From NCBI GenBank assembly GCA_029204225.1, contig CM055104.1:44245330-44309329 (forward strand): a stretch of 64,000 bases of DNA, in the 5' to 3' direction. This DNA comes from Diphasiastrum complanatum. Taxonomy: Eukaryota > Streptophyta > Lycopodiopsida > Lycopodiales > Lycopodiaceae. Shown piece after piece: positions 34,137-45,004 of the stretch. Position numbers and translations under genes: made by a program. Numbering within the stretch: the first letter of the stretch is position 1; every line of letters starts with the position of its first letter. Below the pieces are notes generated by a model. The model searched no databases. It was not told the DNA's origin and saw nothing but the letters and a program-made list of their open reading frames with translations.

Positions 34137-34731
34137 TCATAGCGCAGGCCAGCCTTCAACTCTTGTCGTCTCAACTGACTTGACATACAAGCAGCCGACT
34201 CACCAACAATGATCAGACTTAACAAACTTGAAGTTTGAAAACCAACATTGAGATCCAACCTGGCGCCATGCCAGATCGGGGGTCCCGATGTGGGTGACTT
34301 CCCTCCAAGCAAGCCGCCCGACTTAACCAACTCAAAGCTTCATTACAAACGAGTAACATCCATTCCAGGCAAGCGATCTGACTTTCATCAGACTTAACCA
34401 ATTGAAAGCTTCATCATGAGCATTGGAAGCCAACCTGGCGCCACGCCAGACTGGACAACCATAAACAGGTAACCTCCACCCAAGCAAGCCATCCAACTTA
34501 GTTGACAGGTTAGAGCCTGTTTCCCAAGAGCTTAATCCATTCACATTTATGCAAGGAACACTCAGAACCACAAGCCACGACAGATATGGAGACAACCAGT
34601 TCTTGAACCGAATGGTCCCGACAGCATACCACTAGCGCCTCAGACCGAATGGTCCCGACGGCATACTGCTGGCATCCCGGAATACGACCCTCAGCTGCGT
34701 GCCTGATCAAAAAGTTTGAAGCGGCCTTACA
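34137..34731 (-). repeat. TRIM-like element, right (5') LTR
   Basis: Direct repeat of 32409-33043; it lies next to the primer site, which fixes the orientation as minus. Confidence 0.7.
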
Positions 34732-35320
34732 ACCGGCGCTTTTACTGAAAATTGAAACCCAGAAGGTAATCAGAGTCAGTTTGAGAAAAATCTCACTTTA
34801 TTAATAAATATGAGAAAGTTACATTTCAAGTGTGTGACCAACCCTAGTCTCCGGGGCGCTGGCATGCCAAGGCGGGCGCCATGACAACATTCAAGCAAGG
34901 GAGATTGAGACTTGGTTGGAGCTCGTCCTGAGTCGCAACCCGCACTCCCCTATAGTATTGGTGGGATTTGCCACCTCCCCTCATACCAAGTACTCCACCC
35001 AAGCTGGTTAAGCATGTTTTCTCTCTCTAGAATTTTCTCTCTCTAGAAAGTCATTTTCTCTCTCTAGAATTTATTGATCCCCAAGCTTCCTTTAATTATG
35101 CCTAGATCGTGTGAGGTGATTGCACATCGATTCGAGCTCTCTAGACTTCGCTAGAACCGATCAAAGACTTTTAGCCATAGGAACTTGGCACCGGCTGGAT
35201 TTTGGTCACAGTGGCATTGGGAGTGGTGCTAGCGTCGATGGTGCCGGGAGCAGCAGGGGCGCTGTTGGCGCCGGGGACAATGCTGGCGCCGGTGGCGCAG
35301 GAAGTAAAGCTTGTAAAGGT
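34732..35320. other. Unclassified insert with short tandem repeats and a GC-rich Gly/Ala-coding stretch
   Basis: It contains a tctctctagaattt unit repeated about three times (35018-35070) and a GC-rich stretch at 35200-35300 whose plus-strand translation is Gly/Ala/Ser-rich (SGASVDGAGSSRG). It lies between the TRIM-like element and the resumption of copia RT; about 80 RT residues are missing, so the junction is not a simple insertion. Confidence 0.4.
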
Positions 35321-35393
35321 AACTTTACAACACCAGGATTTACCTACGAGTCACATGTTGACTATGTCTGCAGAATGCATAGAAGCATCTATG
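35321..35393 (+). pseudogene. Copia RT fragment left of the solo LTR
   Basis: Encodes PGFTYESHVDYVCRMHRSIY, the copia RT segment just before 'GLKQS'. It stops inside the Gly codon where the solo LTR is inserted. Confidence 0.8.
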
Positions 35394-36102
35394 TGTTGAT
35401 TTCACACGTGTGGAGAGTCCACTACATGCGCTTGTGATCTCCTAAAGTGTGTGGATGCACTAAGGTCAAGACTAGATTGAGATTGAAGATCTATCTTTGA
35501 CTTTATGGCAAGAACACACTACTACATGCATTCACTCACTTCCAACTCTCACTCACACGTGTGGGAAGTGTTAAAAAATTATTCTAAGTAAAAGCAAGCT
35601 ACTCTCCTTGGGTAGAGAGATAAAATCATCATGAGCTCTTGGGTAGAGAGAGAAAGCTAGAAAATCACTTACACTCAAAATTCACTCAATCTCCAAATCA
35701 ATTAGATCAAAGTGAGGAGTACAATGAGACTATAGATTCATGAGCTAACACAATGCTCAAACATGATTAGATCACACTTTTGCCACTTCTTAATCCTATT
35801 GGACCATTGATTCATTCACCTCTAGATTCTATTGGACCATTTCCAAGCATATCTCAAATTCTATTGGACCACTCATGGTTCCACCTCTAAAAAACTTAAT
35901 CAAACCAACACTTGTCTACTATCCATTTAGCTCAAGTTCTACCTCCTAATCTATTTTGGCTCAATAGTGGCATTACATGTGGAATTGGATAATTTTCATC
36001 TATGCCAAATTTGAACCTATCATCTTCCTACAGCAAGATGCTTGTCATGAAAAAACATAAGACCCCTATATCTAACATAGATAATCTTTTTCATTTTTCA
36101 CA
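35394..36102 (-). repeat. Solo LTR of the element B family
   Basis: A 709-bp TG...CA unit (TGTTGATTTCAC to TTTTTCACA) is flanked by a perfect 5-bp duplication, ctatg (35389-35393 and 36103-36107). Removing one ctatg and the LTR restores the RT reading at CRMHRSIYGLKQS. It is homologous to 6514-7252, including the tandem inverted-CCAAT units (35790-35885) and CACACGTGTG boxes. Formed by recombination between two LTRs. Orientation is given by comparison with B. Confidence 0.95.
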
Positions 36103-37240
36103 CTATGGACTGAAACAGTCCGGCAGACAATGGTACAAGAAGAAGGATCACACACTAAGATCCTTGGGCTTCCAGCCTTTAATGGTTGATTAGAACATTT
36201 ATGTGAAAGTCATAAATAGAGAGATCATCATAATCAGTGTCTATGTAGATGACACACTGATTCTATCACGAATCGACAACCTGATTGCACAAGTGAAAGC
36301 AGATATTTCAAAGCACTTCAAAATATCTGATCTAGGGGAAGCAAAGTACTACCTTGGCTTACAGATTGATGGAGATCTTTAGGCTAGGAGACTGTATCTA
36401 CGCTAGTCGAAATACATTCAGAAGATCATTAATGATTTCGACATGACGAATTGCAAGGGAGTAAATACTCCAATGGTTTCTAGCATAGTGCTGACAAATG
36501 AAGATTGTCCCATAGATGAAGCAGAACGACAAGCAATGGAGCATAAGCCTTACAGAAGGCTTATCGGTTCTTTGATGTACTTGGTAGACAATACGCGGCC
36601 AAAGATTGCTTATGCAATGTTCAGGCTGAGCCAATTCAATATCAGTCTAGGTCCAACACACTGGAAGACTGCCAAGAGGACCTTGCAATATCTGTAGAAC
36701 ACAAATAACTATGGCCTATGCTATTGAAATGCAGAATTCATTGAATCCTACAATGATGCCAACTGGGCATCTCTGAAAGATGATAGTAAAAGCATCTCAA
36801 GAGGATGCACTATAGCAACCAATGCGGTTGTTATCTGGATCAGCAGAAAGTAGACAATAACTGCCCAATCATCCTGTGAGGCAGAATATGTTGTTGCAAC
36901 CAAAATGGCCAATGAGCTGACATGGCTTAGACAGTTTCTAGATGGTGGACTAGGACAAAGCATCGATGAATTGTTGATCCTGCACATGGACAATACCTCT
37001 GCTATTTATCTGACAAAAGACCCAGTGTTTCATTCCAGAATGAAGCACATCGCCATCAAATATCACTTGATCAGGGATTTGATTGAGAAGGACGAGTGGA
37101 AGACCAGTTTCATATCGACAAATTAAAGCAGATGGTAGTTGATATCTTTACAAAGGCATTGGACAAGGCAATGTTCAAAAGGCAGAGAGCCAGCTTGGGA
37201 ATCAGAAAAATACACGGTTTAAAAGGGAGCTAAAGAAACA
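36103..37240 (+). pseudogene. Copia (family C) RT C-terminal half and RNase H
   Basis: Starts YGLKQSGRQWYKKKD, then YVDD at 36242-36253, LGEAKYYLGL, NTPMVSS, LIGSLMYLVDNTRP and RNase H with SYNDANWASL, AQSSCEAEY and LHMDNTSA, ending near VDIFTKALDKAMF. Stops occur at about 36193, 36380, 36405, 36696, 36726, 36852 and 37125. A purine-rich aaaagggag follows at about 37219. It is the last part of the element beginning at 31463. Confidence 0.9.
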
Positions 37241-40200
37241 TTGAGTTTCTACTTTAAAGCCTTAGTAGTTTTCCATGTCTTTTGGACTGCTGCATATTTT
37301 AACTAGTTTTTGCACAGTCTGCATATTTGAACTGTTTGTCGCACAGTTCGTATTTTTCGCTCTTTTTGCATTTTAATAAAATACGACAACAGGTCTAAAA
37401 TGACTTATGATTTTGTTTCAACCAACCTTCGGCCTTTTTGCCACATACTCAGAAGGCCGACACTTCGGGTCAGGTCTACCTTTAGAGTATCCATATGCAA
37501 ACCTGGGTGAGGACAAACTATCGAACCTCAGCAGTTCGGGTGTGAAGGTTTTTTTTTCAAACTATCACGATTCACCGTCGCCATGTAACGTATTTAAATA
37601 GATGCTTAGCTTAACTATAGCTAACCAATCTTGTAATCTAATCCAGCATGATATATGTATTGGATCAGAGACAAAGAGATATACAGATATAGAGAATCCT
37701 AAACGCAACACTCAATAAGGTGCATATCAAGGAAGAAAGACAGTTCTAGTAGTAGCTAGTTCCATTTTCATGTGAAAAGAACAACTCTCTCATGCCGACA
37801 CGCTGATCTGGAAAATAGACAGTGCTCAAGAAAGAACTTCTAATGTACACTCAATTTTTTCTTTTTGATAATGTGGATGAGTTACATATTCTCTGTTCAA
37901 TGTGCAACTGTGAATGTTGTGATGCTTGTTCAATTTTTAAGTAGATATGTTTCCGCTATCGTTAGACATTATTTACTATTTCATAAATTCATTGTCAGAT
38001 TAGCAAAAGGTATCTGCAGTTCAGAGCATGATTGATCATGCTTGAGGTAGTAGCCTTCTTTGATAGATCGGCTCCATCTGAGCTCCAACCGGAAATGTCA
38101 CCTAATCAGGAACACTCGGATTCCCATAGAGCAACCCGATTGTTTGGCCTACGGTTTCTCAACAATATTTGCTAGTTTATGGCCTACGTTTATATATAAG
38201 AACATAGTTGGATATGTTGGTATGTACTCGTGAATCTGCTATGTGTTTCCTATGTACTGAGTTTATATCGTATATTGAAACTAGTCAGAGTGCATAGACA
38301 TATGAACAAGTAATGTGTGGAACAGTTACTTGTAGGTTAATGGTTCTTTCTATGGAAAGGATAATTCATTAACTTAGTTATGGTTTAGAAAAGAGTCTAA
38401 ATGTGGTGTTACACTAGTATAATTGAGATTTGCACCTAGACATTTAAGATTTCTGAATCATTTGTAATTGACTTGAGTAATTTTAGAAGCTAACTGGCTA
38501 AAATAGCAGTGTGAAGAAAATTCACCAAGGACTGTTTATTTTGATCTATATTGCTTATAAGACATGATTTGTGAGTCATCAGGATTCATCTATGAGAGTT
38601 GTGTGCATAGAATATAGAAGATTCTTGATATAGAATTTTTTTTGAATGAGAAACTATCCTAGTGAGCTCATATTGGATGACAAAGTTTAACTAATATCAA
38701 GGATAACCACTGAATTCAATTGGAATTCAGTAGAACTTTGTAATCTCTAGATGTTGTTCGAGGTGATTGTATATAGTTTATGTTGATAAAAACAGGTGCT
38801 ATAATGGTCTCTAATTACTTGGTTGATTGTAGAATTTGGAACTCATAATCTAGTTAAGAATTTGCTTGGAAGAATATTCTTGGAATCCATTAATTTTCCT
38901 TGTGGAAAAGATTTTAGAATGTTTTTTATATTTCCTGAGTGGTATGTTGTACATATACTCCGAGATCTTTTAATGATTAAGTATGGTTTTAAAATCCTAT
39001 AAATTATGATTGACGAATCATAAGATTCTAAATTTTATAATTGAAGAATCATAAATGGATACTTAATGGGCATTAGAAGTTTATAAGGGAATGCGATGAT
39101 TCTTAAGATATTGAGTAATTCTTGATCAATTGGGTGAGTCAAGAATCTAAATCGGTCAATCTAAATTTATTTACTCCAGTACATACTTGAGATTGTACGG
39201 ATCTCACAGGCATTTTCATTAAGTGATTGTTTACTTATGAGGAATTTGCTTACCTTAGTGGATGAAAACTCACTACAGATTTAGTCAAGGAATGCTTGTG
39301 TACTATTTTCAGCCTAAATCTCTAGTTAATTAGGAGACATACTCAGTCTACCAAGATTGAATGGTTGCTATTTCCTTGCAGATGTTGCTAGGAATAGAGC
39401 ACTTAACTCAAGAGAGTATCTGGGGTACTCAACAGAGTATCTGGGGTACTCATAGCTAAGTTAAAGTCATTTTTATCTTGATGGATCTCCTAAGAGATTT
39501 TGGTAGGATGAATTGTTATACCTTAGTTTTTTGAAAAACTCTAAGTGTATTGCTACCAAGAAGCATTTATGATAGGTCTGCAAGAAATTGTGGATACTCT
39601 TGGACTATAATTGTTTGGATCTTTAACTTTTGAACATTAATTTCCAATTTAAGGTGACATTTCACCCAGTGGTTCATGTAAATTGAGGTTACATGAAGGT
39701 GACGATACTAGATTGGAGAGAATCAGGCCCAATAGAAAAATTTATCATTTAGTGTACTTCTAAAGGCAAATATAGTACTTAAGTGCAAAGATAGTTAATT
39801 GGATGATTATTTCATTTATAGGTACTTATTTGATATTGAAGTCAACTAGGGATTGATTTTCAAGGTAAATGTGAAAGTTAAAAGATTGATTTGTTAGCTT
39901 TTGAACTTGATCTTCAAGAATTGGTCAACTGCTCATCTAGTGTATCATGTAAATTTAGTTTATATGATGATGACAGGTGGATATGGAGGACTTATTGCTC
40001 AATGTACATTTGGAACCTGAAAGAGTATTCCATTAGGAGAAATATGGGCTCAAAATGGGCCCTTTAAGAAATTTCACTTTAGAGAGAGGTTACGTAGAGA
40101 GAGAATACAAACCGATAACTTTTGGTCGTCGTTTTTCGAGTTTCCGGCCTTGCCCGACATTTAACTAGTATGGTTAACTTTAGACAATAGTTAGTTTAGC

Positions 40201-40436
40201 ATGAGATGTAATAACTTCTCTTCATGCTGTTCCAAAATTCGGGACTATAGTTTTAAGACTGAAAATCTTGGTGTGCTCAATGCAAAAACTGAAGTGGGAG
40301 AGGCAAAACTTTTGAAATCATTGTATGCTTATAGTGAAATATGAGGCGGGACGATTTTTCAATGCGACATAAACATTACAAAAGTAAGGAATGCTAGATC
40401 TATTCATATTGATTTACTATAGGTAGATTCATTTAC
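37241..40436. other. Probable 3' LTR remnant followed by AT-rich DNA without recognised genes
   Basis: From about 37243 (TGAGTTTCTAC) to about 37830 the sequence is LTR-like, with AATAAA at about 37375, but no right edge or TSD is identified. From 37830 to 40436 there is AT-rich sequence with no long open frame and no family motif. Confidence 0.35.
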
Positions 40437-41093
40437 ATGATTGTAGTTTTAACAATGGCAATGTTCCATTTGCATGTTGCTCTTCTTATCGAATGCACTC
40501 CAATTATTAAGAAAAATGCAAAAGTTGTAGAGAATGCTGCAACAATAGTTAGAGAATTGAGAATGAATAATCATATGAATATAGATTTGTGGGTGGATGG
40601 ATCAGTTTATCCTAATGATCCAGCTACCAATTTGTGTCCAGATTTTAAGACCGTAACTCATCTTCTCAGATATGTATGTGAAGGAAATAGCGGATTACTT
40701 GGATATTGTCAAAGGTTGCGTGATATTGGAATGCATAGCATATCTTGTCTTAATCAACAGTTACAATTTGCTAATCAACAATTGCAACATGCAAATCAAC
40801 AATTGCTTCATTATGTGCAACACACTAGTGCTGAAAACAATGCACTCAAGAATGCTCTGTCAGAGTTGAATGCTATTGTCACTACTCTTCGGGGATCAAA
40901 CCAAGAAATGTTAGAATCCATGGAAAAGTTGCGATCGGAGAGTTTAAAATCTGTTGTTGATCTAAAAGTTATCAATAAGGCAATGATGAAGAGGAAAAGA
41001 AAGAGAGTACCGATGAAGAATATTGATGACTTATCTACACATAGCGGGAATCAGAAAAAAAGAATTCGAGCATTCAAGTGTATTGTCATCTAA
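40437..41093 (+). CDS. Unrecognised 218-codon ORF with coiled coil and basic tail
   Basis: I do not recognise a family. Residues 1-20 are hydrophobic (MIVVLTMAMFHLHVALLIEC), so a later Met may be the real start. The middle has a Trp/Cys-containing stretch (WVDGSVYPNDP, CPDFKTV). Residues 100-170 have heptad-like Gln/Leu/Asn sequence with QQLQFANQ-type repeats, strongly suggesting a coiled coil. Two basic clusters, KRKRKRVPMK and QKKRIRAFK, could be nuclear localisation signals. Upstream (tttactatag at about 40425) looks like a splice acceptor, so this may be the last exon of a host gene or a transposon accessory gene. It ends about 140 bases before the LTR of element F. Confidence 0.4.
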   Translation: MIVVLTMAMFHLHVALLIECTPIIKKNAKVVENAATIVRELRMNNHMNIDLWVDGSVYPNDPATNLCPDFKTVTHLLRYVCEGNSGLLGYCQRLRDIGMHSISCLNQQLQFANQQLQHANQQLLHYVQHTSAENNALKNALSELNAIVTTLRGSNQEMLESMEKLRSESLKSVVDLKVINKAMMKRKRKRVPMKNIDDLSTHSGNQKKRIRAFKCIVI

Positions 41094-41229
41094 ACTGTTT
41101 ATTTGATTTGTATATGTCATTTAAGTTTGATTTGCACTTGATAATATGGATTATTTATTTATTTAACATAATTTGAGTTTCACATGTTTTTTGCAGATCA
41201 TGTTTGAGTTAGAATTAAAGCAGAATCAT

Positions 41230-41480
41230 TGTGTTACTGTACTGTGGGTCCTATCAGTGGATAAGGATCAGTTGGCCTCGCCAAGAGGCAAGTCGATGGG
41301 ACACACGTCCCACCAACGACAACCTGGGTCATGCATGGGTTGCCTGAGTGAACAACTATATGTACAATGTAATTTCATTTTGAGAAATACACCTGCTATG
41401 TGAGCTTGCCGTGGAGAGTGTTTTTTGTCTGTGTTACTGTGTAGCATGATCTGTGTTCCTGTGCAAAGCAAATTCTAAGT
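41230..41480 (+). repeat. 5' LTR of copia element F (left edge approximate)
   Basis: The right edge is fixed by the primer site at 41481; the left edge is placed at TGTGTTACTG by inspection only. It carries a TATA-like 'ctatatgtac' near 41354. If correct the LTR is short, about 250 bp. Confidence 0.5.
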
Positions 41481-41493
41481 TGGTATCAGAGCC
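41481..41493 (+). promoter_or_regulatory. Primer-binding site of element F
   Basis: TGGTATCAGAGCC, a perfect copia initiator-Met-tRNA primer site. A leader of about 1.27 kb without a recognised gene follows to the gag start at 42765. Confidence 0.9.
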
Positions 41494-42764
41494 GTACAGG
41501 GAGTGTACACAGTACAACATCGTCGTTGAAGAGAGCTTCGGGAGAAGTGTCTTCTGAGAGTTCGAGGTTTACGGCGGGTTGAAGACGGAAGGAGAAACAC
41601 TGATGCAAAAAGTTTAGCACACAGAAGCTTGGTGAGCTTGAGACTGTGTGAGGATTCAGAGACAAGGATTGCCGGCTGAATCAGAACCTCAGCAAACAAA
41701 ATTTTGAAATTCCGAAGCAGGCTATTTGGTGTTTGTAGTCAGTGTGCATTCAATCGGATACCGTTTGACAAACGAATTGAAGCATCAGAGTTCTAGCAAT
41801 AGGGCGACCTCAGAGCTAGAGGATGGGCTTGTCAGAACATTGTGAATTGGAAGCCAAGAACAGATTTGTGTGAAAAATCCTAGTCTGGGGTTTGGGAGCA
41901 CAAAATCAAAGATTTCTCTCTATACTAATCCGTTTTGCAAGCTGTAAAAACTCAAAGGAGGGCGCCCTAGCAATGCGAATCAGGTTTGAAGTGGCCGTGT
42001 GCATCCGCGAGCTGGAAAGAGAACGTGATAAATCTGAACATGGCAGCCATATCCAAAAACCTTGGATGAAAGAGGAGGAAAGGTCGCGGAGAGCTCGTGC
42101 GTAAGGACCCACAATGACCTCATAGTGTTTGCAAGAGGATAGCGGTTTCAGAAGTGCAGTACAACGTGCCAATGCAACAAAGTTCATCAGATCTTTCTCC
42201 ACAACGATCGACGAACAAGATTAATTACAATCTGGACCACGGGATTGAAATCCATCATTGGAATTAACTGAAGTGGGCCTTGAAGGAGTGAAGTGCATTT
42301 TGGCCTTCAACTTCACTAAAAATTTTCAAAGTAAAAGTTGAGTTGGGTCCCTTCACAAGTGAAGAGTGAAGTTTCTTCAAGGTGAAGAAACAGTTCAAAA
42401 ACTAGAAAAGTCCCTATTTTTGGGTGCTTTGTCCGTTTTGACCCAAACGAAAGGCTATAACCTCCAAACGAAGGGCACTTGGACTATATCTGCAAGTACG
42501 GTACAGCAAAACAGAGTGATTGCAACAGAGAAAGTGTTCAGAGTGCGCCAGAAGTGATTTCACCATTCCACTGGGCACGTTGTTGGGAGTTGACGACTGA
42601 GTGCATTTCGGAAGGCGACGCCGATTTGGCTTCCAAATTGGTGGAAAAGCGGCAAGTGGCCTGGTAAGGAAAAAAGTGCAGGTCATTCTTTTCAACTTCT
42701 GATATCACTGTTGGCCTCGGCATACTGTTTTTAGCCTACGACATAAGTTTCAAGCAGTTTTGCG

Positions 42765-43525
42765 ATGGCAAACATGGGAGAGTCCATTTTGAGTGAAAGT
42801 AGCAAATTGGATGGGATTTCCAGCTATGCAGTGTGGAAATTCAAAATGAAAAACATACTGATGGAGAAAGACGTGTGAGAAGTCGTCACAGTGATGAGAG
42901 AAGGCCGCCAAATGAAGCGGATATCAAAGTGTTCAACAAAAAGATGAGGAAAGCTTTGACCTTCATTAACTTGTCAGTGAAGGATCACATCATTACCCAC
43001 ATTTGTGATGCTGTTACACCCAGACATGCATGGGATATGCTAAAGGAGCAGTTTGAGACGTCAAATCCATCAAGAATCATGTTTCTAAAGTCAAAGCTGA
43101 ATAGTGCCCAAATGGAGCAAGGAGAGCACATGCAGACGTACATGATCAGAATCAAGACACTGCATTCTATTGGTGAGCGCATACGTGATGTGGAGCTGGT
43201 GCACAATGGATTGTCTGGCATTGCAGAACCCTATCAGATGTTTGTGAGCGGAATAGCATCAAGAGAAAGATTTCCAACCTTTGATGAGCTCACAGAACTC
43301 TTGATGCAGGAAGAGCAATGGCGAGAAATGGTGAAAGCTAGACATCAAAATACTGACGATCAGGCACTTGCGACACGCCAAAAACAAGGCAAGGGCAAGG
43401 GCAAGAAGAAGTCTAAACAACAATTTGCCAAGTCTCAATAGGACGAGGGATCTTCCAGTAAGACTAAGAAGAAAGGCAAGTGCTTCCATTGTGATAAAAA
43501 GGGCCATTGGAAGAGTGAATGTCGC
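42765..43525 (+). pseudogene. Copia element F gag
   Basis: The ATG at 42765 begins MANMGESILS; the first domain has YAVWKFKMKNILMEKDV, then a TGA where Trp is usual. After a frame change gag resumes: KALTFINLSVKDHI, HAWDMLKEQFET, SKLNSAQMEQGEHM, ELTELLMQEEQ. A Lys/Gly-rich stretch, another stop (43439) and a complete zinc knuckle CFHCDKKGHWKSEC (43481-43522) follow. It would form the capsid and bind RNA; inactivated by the stops. Confidence 0.85.
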
Positions 43526-44161
43526 AAATTCCTGGTGGAACAAGGCAAAGGGAAACCAAAACAAACAGGTAACCTTGTCGATGAGGGTGAGATTGAAGAC
43601 TCTAGCATCTTCATATCTGCATTGTCATCTAATCAAGATGATCAAGCATGGTATATTGACTCGGGAGTCAAAAGACACATGACAGGTAACAAGAATTGGT
43701 TCAGTAGCTTGAAAGTGTTGGATAATGGAACATCCGTTTCACAAGCAAATGGAGAGGTGTGCAAGATCAAGGGGATAGACACCGTTTCAATCCAACTACC
43801 TGATGACAAAAGCAGAATGATCAGGGAGGTACTTTACGTACCAAGTTTGAGGAAAAATCTACTTTCTGTTGGAGTCATTACTGATCAAAAGTTGAAAGTA
43901 GAATTCGCCCATGATCGTTGCTTTGTGAAGGATGTGAGCCAAAAGTTCAAAGTTATTGCAGACGGAGTAAGGGAGCCCAATACAAAATTGTACAGGTTGA
44001 ATGCTACAATCAAGGGGCAACATGGACTTGTATCATCCATTCCATCACAAATTGAACTGTGGCATAAGAGGCTTGGTCACTTGAACTTAGGAAGCCTCAA
44101 TTTGATGAGAAAATTGGAGATGGTAACAAGATTGCCTACCATAGAAGATCACTTGAGATCG
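43526..44161 (+). pseudogene. Copia element F protease and pre-integrase
   Basis: An open frame contains the protease active site as DSGV (43658-43669, WYIDSGVKRHM) where copia normally has DSGA/DTGA. It continues with EVLYVPSLRKNLLSVG and pre-integrase LWHKRLGHLNLGSLNLM. It then breaks off: finger, catalytic core and C-terminus of integrase are deleted at a junction near 44161. Confidence 0.85.
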
Positions 44162-44189
44162 ATTGGTGAGCGCATACGTGATGTGGAGC
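44162..44189 (+). repeat. 28-bp templated filler copied from gag at a deletion junction
   Basis: These 28 bases are identical to 43169-43196 in the gag of the same element (coding IGERIRDVE) and lie exactly where pre-integrase joins the post-integrase linker. Confidence 0.9.
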
Positions 44190-45003
44190 CGTGATGTTAT
44201 CTTTGATGAATCCAAGATGTATGAAGACGAGGATGCTGAGAAGATAGACACATCCAGTGGGAAAGATGGTATAATGAGGATACCACCTGATGATGATCCA
44301 TTCATTGACCTTTCGAGTGATGAACATGAGGATACATCTCAAGATACTACTACTCAACCTCAAGAGATAGGTTGGAGAGGTAGGGACAAAAATTTTGGTG
44401 CAAGAAGGATTGAAGTTGTAGGTGACAAACGCAAGGAGAAGGATGTACCATGGGATAAATTTTCACCAGGATACCGATCACCTGACAAGAAGCTCCCTAA
44501 GTGGTTTGAGAGATTGTTGGAGAGCCGTGACATGGATGACTTTCCAGGATCATCTAACCAAGGAGAGCTATGAAGATCAACAAGAGAGAAGACTCAACCT
44601 GAAAGGTATGAAGCAAATTATGCTCTCTTATCTAGCATTATTCAAAGCAAAGAACCTTCGACTTATGGTGAAGCAAAGGATGATGACATTTGGGTCAAGG
44701 CCATGGGAGAGGAGATGGAGTCAATTGCTAAGCATAGCACATGGGACTTAGTAGAACCACCAGTTGGCAAGAAACCCATTGGTTGCAAATGGGTATACAG
44801 GACTATGTACCATGCAGATGGAAGTATAGAAGGCAAGATTGGTGATCAAAGGGTATGCACAAAGTAAAGGCATCGACTATGAGGAGACCTTTGCGCCGGT
44901 TTGTAAGTGGAATACTCTACGTCTACTTGTTGCTTTAGCTTCACATTTTGGTTGGCCTTTGCATCAGATGGATGTGAAATCTACTTTTCTAAATGGTGAT
45001 CTC
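44190..45003 (+). pseudogene. Copia element F linker and RT N-terminus
   Basis: Starts in the linker just after integrase (VIFDESKMYEDEDAEKID), rich in Asp and Glu, then WVKAMGEEMESIAKHSTWDL and KPIGCKWVY of RT. After a frame break the RT continues as [17 protein letters not shown] and [14 protein letters not shown], where it stops abruptly against minus-strand element G. YVDD and RNase H are missing. Confidence 0.85.
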
Positions 45004-45004
45004 T

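Larger units (their letters stand above)
32409..34731 (-). mobile_element. TRIM-like non-autonomous LTR element, about 2.3 kb
   Basis: Two direct repeats of about 635 and 595 bp flank a 1.1-kb interior with no pol-like ORF. On the minus strand the left repeat starts TGTAAGGCCG and ends CGCTACA (TG...CA); the right copy starts the same way and ends in CGCTATGA beside a primer site. The element is richer in G+C than its surroundings. It interrupts the RT of a family C copia. The flanking bases (actct and accgg) do not form a TSD, so at least one edge has been rearranged. Confidence 0.65.
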
